From the NCBI GenBank assembly GCA_009761415.1, contig QUOL01000024.1, forward strand, positions 186,001 through 250,000: 64,000 nt of DNA, written 5' to 3'. Position 1 is the first letter of the stretch; the number at the start of each line of letters is the position of its first letter. The notes under the pieces are model-generated. The model saw only the letters and a program-made list of their open reading frames with translations. It was not told where the DNA came from and made no database searches. The position numbers were made by a program, and so were the translations under genes. This DNA is from Sarcomyxa edulis. Its lineage: Eukaryota; Basidiomycota; Agaricomycetes; Agaricales; Mycenaceae. Shown one piece after another: positions 22,704 to 32,969 of the stretch.

Positions 22704-23963
22704 ATGGTTGAGCCGTATTGCGACGAGTGCCACAAGGGGTTCAGAACAGTGCATGGGTACAGTCAGGTTTGTTTCCTTTCTCCTATACATTTTATCGAGC
22801 TACACCGATGGCTGCTGTCAATTACTGCTATAGCATGTGCTGGATAAGCATGACAAGTACCTGTGTTGCACATGTCCTCGAAATCAGAAGTTTCGATCGG
22901 CCCAAGCTCTCGAGGCTCATTACAAGAGATCCGCCGAGCATCCTAGCTGCACCCGATGCTGGAAGGGATTTCTAGACGAGAGTACATATGAATGGGTATG
23001 TCTTTCGCTCTATCACCTCGATCCAGTCGAGCTTACATCTGCTCTCAAACAAAGCATCTCATAATTGACCATCCCCAAATTGAGTGTATGGTATGCGGAG
23101 GGGTAGCCGTATTTGTAGATTCGTTGGAACAACATTATCTGAATCTGCGGAATCACCCAACTTGCAAAGAGTGCAATCGGGGCTTTAAAGATGACGTACT
23201 CTACGGCGAGGTTAGTTCGCCTTGTGGATGCCGGTCCCCTAGCAGTCTTGATGCCCTACCTCACAGCATGTACGCTCGGTACATCCGGAGTTGTGCTGTC
23301 AGCTCTGCGAGCGTTCATTCCACAGTCAAGATGCACTTCATACGCATTATCGTCTGTCTCCAAAGCATGAGAAATGCATAGATTGCGACGTCGGGTTCAA
23401 AGACATCGAATCGTATACTACAGTAAGCGGAGTCCAGTTTCTTCCCGTACGGCACAACACGTATTGACTCTAAACTCGCATAAAGCACATGGCATCTTCG
23501 CATTCCAACTTGTCGTCCTCTTCTAATGAAGTGGAGCAGCCTGCCGATGCTTGGTCGCAGTCCGAACAGGTCAGCTCCAGATTATTATCTGCTTCGTCGT
23601 GTTTGAACTAGACAATTTCAGCCTTCGCCTACCAAATCTCGGGCCCCTGAGATCAAGGAAGAACCAGTAGTACGTCTCTCACTTCGAAGTCTTATGATTC
23701 TGAATAAACCGTTACTCTAGGTTTGCCAATCGTCGAGTCCACCGCCTGAAGATGTGCTGGAAAGTGTTCCTTCAACACCCGAAACCACCGAACACAACCA
23801 CGACGACACTACATCTCTCTCTCGATCGGATATATATCATGGTGAGTATCCGGTCGCTTACTGCCTAGATCTATTGTCGTCGTACAGGGCCTAGCCTGAC
23901 AGTGTCCTTATCACAGGTGGAAAACTAGACTGGATGGCAGCCTACGGGGAGTTCCTTGGTTAA
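22704..23963 (+). CDS. C2H2 zinc-finger protein with a DUF4336-derived C-terminal exon
   Basis: Begins MVEPYCDECHKGFRTVHGYSQ. Three following exons each start with His and encode one module: HVLDKHDKYLCCTCPRNQKF, HLIIDHPQIECMVCGGVAVF and HVRSVHPELCCQLCERSF, each with ALE/LHxHY and a second CxxC near the end. Then come acidic Ser/Pro-rich exons (IKEEPV; SSPPPEDVLESVPSTPE). The final exon reads GGKLDWMAAYGEFLG and stops at 23961-23963; it matches the end of the DUF4336 protein (GGKSAWMDAYKDFLA), not the RING exon found in the next gene. All introns between modules are phase 0. It probably acts in the nucleus or as a ubiquitin-pathway scaffold; no target is known. The reading frame is intact throughout, so the chimeric end could be translated. 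Confidence 0.68.
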
Positions 23964-24371
23964 ATTTGTACTTTGTGTTCTTCACATCAGAACACTGGCT
24001 GTTTTAGTACTCCTCTATGTTCTCTTCAACGCAGCCCATACTGTCTGTTTTACTTCCGTTGCGTCCATTGCCGGTCATATTCAGGTTCATTGATCAACTG
24101 CAAAGCTTTCCAAGCCTCTACCCGTTCAAATTGTCAGTGAGCGCTCCTATTTATTTTCCTGGAGGTTCACACCAGGAACTCAAACATGCCGTTGTAGTGC
24201 TTCGTTCGCGTCATAAACACTTCTTTTCGAGGCCCAGTGAGACATCAAAAGAGGTACATGAGGCATTTGGCAGCCTAGTCTTCAAGTCCTCGAGGCTTAC
24301 ACGTTTCGAATCCAATGGGTTTAAAACCTCTGTACGCTCCACCAATCTATGTGTCTCCTTTCCAGCCCACG
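23964..24371 (+). repeat. Duplicated 3' flank and promoter block, copy 3
   Basis: Follows the chimeric stop with tcttcacatcagaacactggctg, matching tcttcatattagaactctcgctg after the DUF4336 stop. Later it contains ggttcacaccaggaactcaaacatgccg, which matches attcacatcagaaactaaaaacatgccg in copy 1. It is the presumptive promoter of the full-length zinc-finger gene. Confidence 0.65.
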
Positions 24372-27300
24372 ATGCCGAAGTGCCCACAATGTCCCGGAAA
24401 ATCCTTTGGGACGGAAGACTTGCTCGAACTGCACATGAAGAATTCACCAAAAGGATCCCATCCATATTGTAGCATGTGCGACAAAATGTTTCGTGACATG
24501 AGCGCATATGTACAGGTATGGCTACATGTTGCTCTTTATTGTGAGCTAAATTGACGCCGCTATATATCAGCATGCAGCCACGAAGAAACATCATGTATGT
24601 CGCAAGTGCAACCGTGCGCACCAAACTCCGGAAGCGTTGGAGGAGCACTACAAGACATCTACTGTACATCCTACCTGCACCTTATGTGCGAAGGGGTTCC
24701 TAAACGATGCCATCTATGAGGCGGTATGTCTCGCTTTCCTATGTCGCTCAAGCCTAGCATATTCAGCATTTAAAACAGCATAACGTGGCACTGCATTCCG
24801 TGGAATCCGTTTGTACACCTTGCAAACGCACATTTAAATCAACGCAAGCTCTAGAGGATCATTATAAGAGATATCCCACCTGTATCCAAGGCGCAAAGGG
24901 GTTCCCTGATGAGGCTTCATACCGACAGGTATACATTACCTTCCTAGTAATTTAATGAGTACATTTGACTAAGCCTTATCCTATCAAAGCATAACACAAT
25001 CAATCATCCCTCGCCGAAGGTCATCGTTTGCCCTCTTTGCAATCGCACATATGGATCTTTACAGGCTTTAGAGGAACATTACAAGGGATCTACTAAGCAT
25101 CCAACCTGTCTCTGGTGTTCAAAGGGGTTCTTCGACGACGCAGCGTATGAGCAGGTCCGTTTTGGTCTTCGAGTTCCATCTAGCCAAGACCGCTCAACTA
25201 TCGTAGCACAAGGCAGTCCAACATGGCGCGGCCGTGATTTGTCATACCTGCAGCCTTCCGTATGATTCATCCGAGGCTCTAGAGGATCATTACAGAGAAT
25301 CTTCCAGACATCCTACTTGTCTCCGATGCGTGAAAGGATTCTCTGACGATGAAACGTACCAACATGTATGTTTTTATCTCTTGCTAGATGAGTGCAGCTG
25401 ATTGAACCCCTTCATCAGCATAACACCATCAGACATCCGCCGACTTACATCTGTCATTCCTGCTACTGCACATTTAATTCGACCGAAGCTCTGGAAGGAC
25501 ACTACAAGGAGTCTCCCTTGCACCCAAATTGTGCGCGATGCGGGATTGGGTTTTTCGATAATGCACGACAGGAAGAGGTTGGTCGCTTTCTTATGTGAGA
25601 CACAATACAAGGCATGGGGTTGATCCTTTCCCAATTTTAGCATCATATAACAGCCCACCCAAAAATCCGATGTATGGTTTGTGGAGGAATATCGATGTAC
25701 GAAGATCTAGCCGAACACCATTATCTGGAATCACAAAATCATCCAACTTGTAGTCATTGCAACCATGGTTTTGAGACTGACGTGTTATATGACGAGGTCA
25801 GTCCGTCTTTCGAAATCAGGCAACAATGCAGTCTTGACGCCCTATTTCAAAAGCATGTACGCTTCGTTCACCCGGACTTCTGCTGCCAACTCTGCAATCG
25901 CCCGTTCGAAAGTCAAGATGCACTTCAGATCCATTACCGGTTTTCTCCGAAGCATGAGAGATGTATGGACTGTGACGTCGGGTTCAAAGACGGTGAAGCG
26001 TATATCGCAGTGAGTTTGAGTGCCCTTTTCCAATACAAATCGACAACATGTCATCGGAAAACTTACTGTAACAGCATCTGGTCTTATCTCATTCGCCGTC
26101 CACAACGTTAGAAGCGGAGCCGACCAAGTTGTCGGAGCCTGAAGAACTGGTGAGCTCACCTGAGCCTCCACTCATTGTGTCTAATTGTCCTGTAGTCTGC
26201 AGCTACTAAACCTCGGGCTCTCGATATCAACGAAGAAATAGTGCGTCTCCCTTCGACGTTCATAGTCTTAGCTGATTAATCGGTACTCTAGATTGTTTGC
26301 CCTTTCGAATCGAAACCACTAGAAGAATGCGCACCAATTCCTGAACCAGAAAAGGTCGCTTCGACATCCGAACTCATTGTCCATGATGATGTTGGGACAC
26401 CTTTCTCTCGGCGGCTCGATATCAACAGCCATGTTAAATCCGCGAAATCCTCGGGTTATACATCGTCCGTAATATCAGAAAGAGAGATGTCAATGTCCAG
26501 CAGTCTTGAGTCAGAACCGCTGTCAAGGTCTTCTACGCCCTCACTATCCGGCCTCTACGAAGTGGTGGTTGAAGACAGCCGCAGTCGCATGAAGCGTAAG
26601 TTGGATGAACTTCCCTATATCTCGAGACAACTGCATCAAGGGCCTTCGTTATCGTTGTCGACACACTCTGAGTCTCCAGACCAGTCTGAGAAGGACACGA
26701 GTCCGAGGTGCGTAATCACTATTCATGTGCACATACTCAATTGACCGCGATGTCTCAAAAAGCAGTTCTGGGGAATCACCTGCAATTTCATCTCCAGTTG
26801 GCCTGTCTCCATTACCTTATGTGTACCCTACCCCCTCCACGCCAACCGAGACTGTGGAAACCACTTGGTTCGGCTTCGACCCTTCGAATGTGTCTCTTCC
26901 TTCTTCGCACTCGGCAGCACCCATTCCAATTGAACCGGGTCCCTCTGCTTCAAGTCCTCTACAAGAGTATCACGAAGATATTCGCCCCGTTGCTGACCCG
27001 TTTGGAGGCGATCTTCTCACAGAATTATTACCGGAAGTCAGCCCTATGTCAGAATATGCCCAATCGCCATCTCGCCCACCAGCGTGGAATCGGCATGACA
27101 CAATTGGTGGGGTCACAAGGTCTTTTCTTCTTTGCGCAGCCGCTCATATTGACTTCCATACCCCAGATCGCAAACCGTTGAAGACTATTCATGAAACCCC
27201 AGTTTCGGAACCACAGCAGCAGCACATTATTGATGCCCAACTTCAAGAAAACGCAGACGAGATCACAATTCATCCTCCTACGACCTGTATCCCAGTTTCG

Positions 27301-27548
27301 CTACACCGGCTTCACTGCAGGATCTGCCACCTGGATCCGTGCAACAACATTACAGCGACGATCTGTGGTCACATTTTCTGCAACAGGCAAGAATCCAATT
27401 CCTCCAATCTCTTATATTCTTGTCTTCTGTTGACCATTGAATCATTACTAGATGCATTGCGGAGTCGGTAGCACTTACGTCTCGCTGTCCAGTGTGCACT
27501 ATGCCCACTCCACTTTACTGTCTGTTCAAGCTCGATCTTTCGGATTGA
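24372..27548 (+). CDS. Multi-module C2H2 zinc-finger protein with C-terminal RING finger
   Basis: Starts MPKCPQCPGKSFGTEDLLELH (an upstream in-frame ATG exists at 24315). Eight further exons each begin with His and encode one roughly 50-residue module of the form H-x5-HP-x3-CxxC-x3-F-x4-ALExHY-x6-HPxCxxC-x2-GF. Modules begin near 24572, 24780, 24990, 25208, 25420, 25643, 25855 and 26074; the last is partial. A Ser/Glu/Pro-rich region follows (SRRLDINSH; SLSGLYEVVVED; RSRMKRKLDELPY). It ends in a C3HC4 RING, CRICHLDPCNNITATICGHI then FCNRCIAESVALTSRCPVC, with the tail PLYCLFKLDLSD. The RING predicts E3 ubiquitin-ligase activity with the modules as substrate or nucleic-acid readers. The intron that splits the RING (27387-27451) starts with GC instead of GT. 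The module near 24835 has lost one CxxC Cys (TCIQGAKGF). Confidence 0.75.
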
Positions 27549-28001
27549 TGTTAACAGACTCCGGATCTTGAACGACAAATCGAGTAACTGGCCACTAGTC
27601 TCGATATTCCACATCTCATACAGTATATATTCTTTGTACTTCAATTGTACTTACCACTCAGGTCTACAGAGATGTCAGAAAACAGGTTGGTGTTTATATA
27701 TCTGATACAGACGATATTCCCTCATCTCCAAAGTTGAGAACCTGCCATCAATCTTCGTATCTGCAGCTCGGCATTGAAATATTGATGGCCAAACGACACC
27801 TCCTCGCCACCGCAACCAAAAACTCTAAAAGCCTTCGAATCAAACCCAAGTACATAAACCACCAAAGCTAGATCATGATGCGTTATGCGTTGTTCACGCG
27901 TTCATATGTTTGTTTGCAAAGAGAACGTCATCAAAATCGTGCATATTCGCTTTTCATAATATCTATACACTGGCAGCTCAACGTGATGAAGAATTCATCG
28001 T
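27549..28001. other. Convergent intergenic region
   Basis: About 450 bp between the stop of the zinc-finger/RING gene and the stop of FET3. I see no gene; it presumably holds both 3' untranslated regions. Confidence 0.45.
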
Positions 28002-30500
28002 TTATTTCTTTCCCCCAATAAGTCCAAAGAATTTGCCTCGTTTTTCTTTAGCTTCGATCGCCTGTCTCACTTCGTGCTCCATATCTTCATCAGAGATATG
28101 TCCACCTAGCGAGTACCAAGACACAGTGATCATGCCCAGGAGCGCCGTGAAGACACATCTACAGAACGCGGAATTAGAGAAGGACGATAGAAAACGAGAT
28201 GGAGTGGACATACCCAAACATTGCACCAATACCTTTGGAATTCCATCCCAATTTCTGTGGGTATGGTCCAAGCGGCAATCCTGACAAGTCAGTCGTCGAT
28301 GCGTGTCCAGCAGCGTTCCCAGAAATCGGACTTCCATCAACCACACACTGGTCGTAGAGTGCTTGAGGGACCGAATTACGTTCTTGCATGATGAGTGGGG
28401 CCTCAATGAGCTGAATCGCAAGTCCGACTTCAAGATGCCACTCAATATGACCTATGCAACAATATACATCAGCTGACGGATAACGTGGTACTGAAGGGAT
28501 GATGCTCACAATGGAAGAGCCAGACACCGGGATTATCAGCTACAACACGGAGAGTAGCGGAGTGCATGGAAGGGATCTGTACAGTATCACGACGGATGGG
28601 GTTCAACTGGCCCTCGACGAGGGGAGGGTTGAGGGTGACATTATCGGAAGTGTAGTCCTCCGAACGGCCCACGATCATCGGCTTATGTCCGTGCAAATGG
28701 CTGAATTCGTCTGATATGTCAACAAAGGGCAGTGCAGAAAGAAAGGCGGGACTCACAAAGGATGTTTTCCTGCATCGGAATTCTTGACGACAAGATCGAC
28801 GACATCGAAATGATCGACAACGAAACTCAAGGGTCCGTAGGCGTTCTGCACCGTAGCGTTCTCCTCCAAACTGAGAGCAGAGAAGACAGCGGGGACCAGA
28901 GGGGGGTTGAATGTAATCATGTTGAACATGGCGCGGTTAGTACCATCGGTCAAGGTATCGAAAACGACCTCGAGCTCGATGGTCTTGGTGACGACAGGTG
29001 CAGGTATAGCTTCGATTGGGACCATCGAAGTGTCAGGGACATCTTGGTAGAAGTCGAGAGGCTGGAGGGTGAAGTTGGCCACAGTAGCATCACTGGAGTA
29101 AGTGATCGAAGATGTGACATCTACCGAAGGTGTCAATGAAATGTAGGTGTGATAAAGATTGACGTTACTTACTGGGATTCAACGCATCTGGAACGGTATC
29201 GAACATGTCCGTGTCCATGTTAGCGTGAACCGCCCAGTTGGATGTCGTGTCGTTTCGTGCAGTGACGAGAACGGAGTAACGCTGAGCTACGGTGACGCTC
29301 AGAACGTCAATGGGGAACTCTTCAACGTCAGTCTAATCAACGTTATGAGCGTGAAGAAACACGAGGAGGAGAGAAGATTTAACGTACCCCGTCGACCTCA
29401 ATGACTCGCATATCATGTCCGTCGATCCAGAAGTAGAATGCAGCAAATGCAGACACATTCACTACGCGGAGACGGTATGTTTTTCCTGGTACGAATGTGA
29501 GAGTTGCATTTTCGTTGAACCCAGTAGCCGCGGTCACAGAATCAGGGGACGACGTGGAGATAGGAGGAATGTTCACGCCATTTTGAGTGTAATATACAAG
29601 CGCAGATTCTAACAAACGAATCGGTTAACTTTATTGTTCAGAAATCAAGGATCACGGTCTTACCAGGAACGGGTTCGGCACCACCAGGATTTGCGATGTT
29701 GATAAACTGTTTGAGCAGGACCGAATGTTCGTCATGGTACCAGTCTGACATGACGACTGTGTACTCTTCATCGTATGTGTGCACCTCAGTTGGAGGGTGT
29801 ATTACGACGGGGCCTCGGAGACCATCGACATATTGACCCTGATATTGTATGTAACGGTCAGATAAGGACAGGGAGTGAGGCTGGGTCGTCTTACATTGCT
29901 GTGGGCATGTATCCAATAGGTCCCCCACTGGCCGGACGAGTTGATGGGTACGACGTAATCGAATGATTCGCCAGGGGGTATACCGCTGTTAAAATATTGA
30001 GGTCAATGATCATCCGATACAGGGATACGACCAACGGATGAATAATAGAAGTCGAGACTCTAACGTTAGCAGGAAAGGAAACTGGACACCGGATAAAAGA
30101 AAGAAACAAGAAAGGCTAGACGAAAACATACCAAGAAGAAGTGCCAAGGGCACCATCCATCCAAGACGTAGAGTTGAAATACATTCCGTGGTGATGAAGT
30201 GTCGCAGGCTCAGCCAAAGAGTTGGTAGCATGAACGAGAAGGGAGTCATTCGTGCTAATTTCGATGGGAGGTGGTCTATAGATTGGGAAGTGGGAAGTGG
30301 GGCTCAGCGCTTGATAGACGGATTATAGAACAGAAAAGCACGTACGGCCATGTTCCGTTGACACCAATGGCGCGACGAGAAAAGAGGCCGTCAGGGTTGG
30401 CATTCTCTACATAGCTGAGATTCCACCATATTTCGTGTACGCCAGCGAAGACGGGCGTAGCGAGTGTCGCTGCGAAGAGGGCGAGGGCGGCCGACCGCAT
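28002..30500 (-). CDS. FET3: Iron transport multicopper oxidase (ferroxidase)
   Basis: This plasma-membrane ferroxidase oxidises Fe(II) at the cell surface and passes Fe(III) to the Ftr1 permease. The spliced minus-strand protein starts with a signal peptide (MRSAALALFAATLATPVFAG). It contains the copper motifs LHHHGMYFN, TYWIHAHSN, FHLHGHKP and FHCHIEWHLEVGL, and one C-terminal transmembrane helix (FTALLGMITVSWYSLGG) followed by a basic cytosolic tail ending GKFFGLIGGKK. Family-specific landmarks are NPGGAEPVP, FYFWIDGHDMRVIEVDG and DTDMFDTVPD. The loop that holds the iron ligand Glu-185 in yeast Fet3 reads MSDWYHDE here, with Asp in place of Glu. Introns are about 50-65 bp. It is transcribed divergently from FTR1 across an 889-bp region with four GATA-type iron-regulator sites. 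Identification is strong because of the linkage and the membrane anchor; laccase is excluded. Confidence 0.93.
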
Positions 30501-30642
30501 CTTGAGTCGTACGAAGAGTTTGGAGGGGAGGACGGAGGCGGGTCGCGTAAAGAAGGAAAAGGGATGGCTGGACCTTTAAGTGGCAGGCGCAAAAGCCTCG
30601 TACCGGCAAGATAATATGAAAACCCCAGAGAAGTCTCGATCA

Positions 30643-30651
30643 ATCTGATAA
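30643..30651 (+). promoter_or_regulatory. GATA-type iron-repressor site, FET3-proximal
   Basis: Exact ATCTGATAA. Confidence 0.7.
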
Positions 30652-30679
30652 TTCAGGGAGAGGAATGGGTCGATAGATG

Positions 30680-30688
30680 ATCTGATAA
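30680..30688 (+). promoter_or_regulatory. GATA-type iron-repressor site, FET3-proximal
   Basis: Exact ATCTGATAA, 37 bp from its partner and in the same orientation. Confidence 0.7.
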
Positions 30689-31171
30689 GACAAACGATTG
30701 CTATTGGCTGGGGGTAATTGGATATGCAGATGACTTGATCTTTTTTTGGGAATCAGAAAATAGGACGCAATGCCCCCTTCCTTGCCGGGTCATTCTCGTG
30801 ACGAGAACCAGACTGAGGGTAGGGCTTTTCGCTTTGAACATCCTTGAGCATATGGACGATTCCCAGCTGATACCTAGACGACGGGGGATGTAGTGCGCCA
30901 ACACCTGTGAAAATTTAAAAGTAAACCAGCATGCATGTGGCGTTTATCCCGATCAACTTGACTTCGACAGCGTTAAACTGGGCGAAAACTGATGATCTGA
31001 GCCTAATTTCAGCGAAAAAGTCTCGGTCCTGTCGCGATATTTCTCTCAGTACTGCTCTTGGGCCTCTTGTGCCTGTTACAGAATCCAATTGAGTGCGGCG
31101 ACGAGGAGTTCTAAGTGAAACAGGATGGAAAAAATCGTGAGAAATTAACTCGTGGGGAGTCGGCTAATCTT

Positions 31172-31180
31172 ATCTGATAA
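31172..31180 (+). promoter_or_regulatory. GATA-type iron-repressor site, FTR1-proximal
   Basis: ATCTGATAA inside cttatctgataagg, a near-palindrome that presents a GATA core on both strands. Confidence 0.72.
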
Positions 31181-31199
31181 GGTCCGCTGATTATCCAGA

Positions 31200-31208
31200 T
31201 TATCAGAT
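31200..31208 (-). promoter_or_regulatory. GATA-type iron-repressor site, FTR1-proximal
   Basis: ttatcagat on the plus strand, so ATCTGATAA on the minus strand, 28 bp from the neighbouring site and inverted to it. Confidence 0.7.
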
Positions 31209-31389
31209 GGCCAGATCGGAGATTACACGCCTCCTCACGGTCCCTTCGGATTCTGGAATCATATCTTTTCTCGATTTGATGTACCCTGATCTTCACCTAA
31301 AGTTGTTCCTCTTATATCGCAATGCGTTTCCGATTCCGATTTCTCTTCGCCCTCTTCGCGCCCCCCATCCCCTCCGTTAACAGCTAACG

Positions 31390-32969
31390 ATGACACGAAA
31401 TTTATTCTCCGTGCCTATCTTCTTCATCGTCTTCCGTGAGACGATTGAAGCAGCTATCATCGTTTCGGTCCTCTTGGGTCTTGTCGAACAGATTGTACAC
31501 GAGGATCCGTCTCGTCTCACTTCCGTCGGGATCGTTGTCCCAGATGACGATCATGGTAGCAAGGAAGGTTCCGATTCCATACCCGCGGAAGAGTTACCTC
31601 TTGGAGCCGTCAATGCTATCTCCAGTAAAAAACTAATTCGCAAGCTCCGAATTCAAGTATGTACTCTGCGCATTGATGATGTTTCGAGACAGCTGACCTG
31701 TGCACACAGATTTTCCTGGGAGCAGCTATCGGTCTTTTCCTCGCTCTCGCTATTGGAGCCGCGTGAGTCATTTTGGCTGGGTATCGGTGTGGACAATTGT
31801 TCAATTGCGTAACTATAGATTCATTGCGGTATGGTTCACGCAAGCGTCTGATCTCTGGTCCAAGTCCGAAGAGATTTGGGAAGGTACCTTCGAACTTATT
31901 GCAGCCATTATGATTTTCGTCATGGGTCTCACCATGTAAGCGACAAGGACTCTAACTATTCAATGCCAACCCACTTATAACTTTGCTGCAGGCTCAAGAT
32001 GGACCGCGCCAAGGCGAAATGGAGAATTAAGCTCCAGCGTGCCTTTGACGGACAAAGCCGTATGTCGGCTCGCTTTTGAGCTGCTCTTGAGAATCCTCCT
32101 AACTCGTTTCAATTTCCTAGATGCTGACGGTCGTACTAAGGCTGGAAAATGGGTTCTCTTCGTCCTCCCACTTATCACGGTCCTCCGTGAAGGTATGGAA
32201 GCCGTCGTTTTCGTCGGTGGTGTATCTTTGGGACAACCTGCCACTTCTATTCCTATCGCTGCCATCGTTGGGTTGATCTGTGGTCTCATCATTGGTTTCG
32301 TGATTTATACGTTTGCCAGTCGTACGAGTACGTTACGTCCACTTTGCCTTCTTCTCACTGCTCATCACTGACTCATTATTTCCTTCAGCACTTACCGTCT
32401 TCTTGGTGGTGATGACCAACTTCTTGCTCCTCATCGGTGCCGGTCTATTCTCCAGATCCGTGGGTGCCTATGAGATGAACGCTTTCAACACTTTGCTCGG
32501 AGCGGACGTCGACGACTCCGGAGGAGATGGTACCGGTTCTTTCCCTGTATCAGGAAACATCTGGCATCTGGATTGTTGCAACCCAGAGGACAATCTCGAC
32601 GGACAGGGATGGTCCATCTTCAATGCTATCTTCGGATGGAGTAACAACGGTTCTTGTAAGTGCCTTTGCTCTCGATTACTCTCTGCATTCATATATTCAA
32701 CAATTTTTTGCATCACAGACGGCACGGTGCTATCGTACATCTTCTACTGGCTCGCAGCCATTGTAGCTCTCATCTACATGAAGCACACTGAAGGACGATC
32801 CAAGCTCTTCGGTCGTGAATCTGCAGCTGCTGTCCGCCGGCGCGAGCGCCAAGAAAAAAGAGAGGAAGTGGCTAACGCGGATATCGTAACTCCCTCAAGA
32901 GAGACTGAGACAAGAGAGAAGTCGAGGTCAAAGGAGGACGTGGCTGAGGTTGGACTCCTTCCGCGTTAA
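31390..32969 (+). CDS. FTR1: High-affinity iron permease
   Basis: It carries the Fe(III) produced by the Fet3 ferroxidase across the plasma membrane. Starts MTRNLFSVPIFFIVF. Both REXXE iron motifs are present: FRETIEAAIIVSVLLG in the first helix and LREGMEAVVFVGGVSLG in the fourth. Further helices are IFLGAAIGLFLALAIGAA, FELIAAIMIFVMGLTM, AAIVGLICGLIIGFVIYTF and VFLVVMTNFLLLIGAGLFSR. The extracellular loop contains NIWHLDCCNPEDN, and the tail is highly charged (RRRERQEKREE) and ends EVGLLPR. Six short introns. Length and topology fit the fungal Ftr1 family. It sits head to head with FET3, the arrangement seen in several basidiomycetes, consistent with stoichiometric co-expression from the shared promoter. 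Confidence 0.93.

Larger units (their letters stand above)
30501..31389. promoter_or_regulatory. Shared bidirectional FET3/FTR1 promoter
   Basis: The 889 bp between the two start codons contain four exact ATCTGATAA sites arranged in two pairs. One pair is 143-188 bp from the FET3 start and the other 182-218 bp from the FTR1 start. In ascomycetes and in Ustilago, ATCWGATAA is the core recognised by Fep1/SreA/Urbs1 GATA repressors that shut off iron uptake when iron is sufficient. Regulation here is inferred from the sites. Confidence 0.8.

Noticed and set aside
28002..30500. Laccase
   Set aside because: Presence of a C-terminal transmembrane helix, the NPGGAEPVP and FWIDGHDM motifs and linkage to FTR1 identify a ferroxidase.
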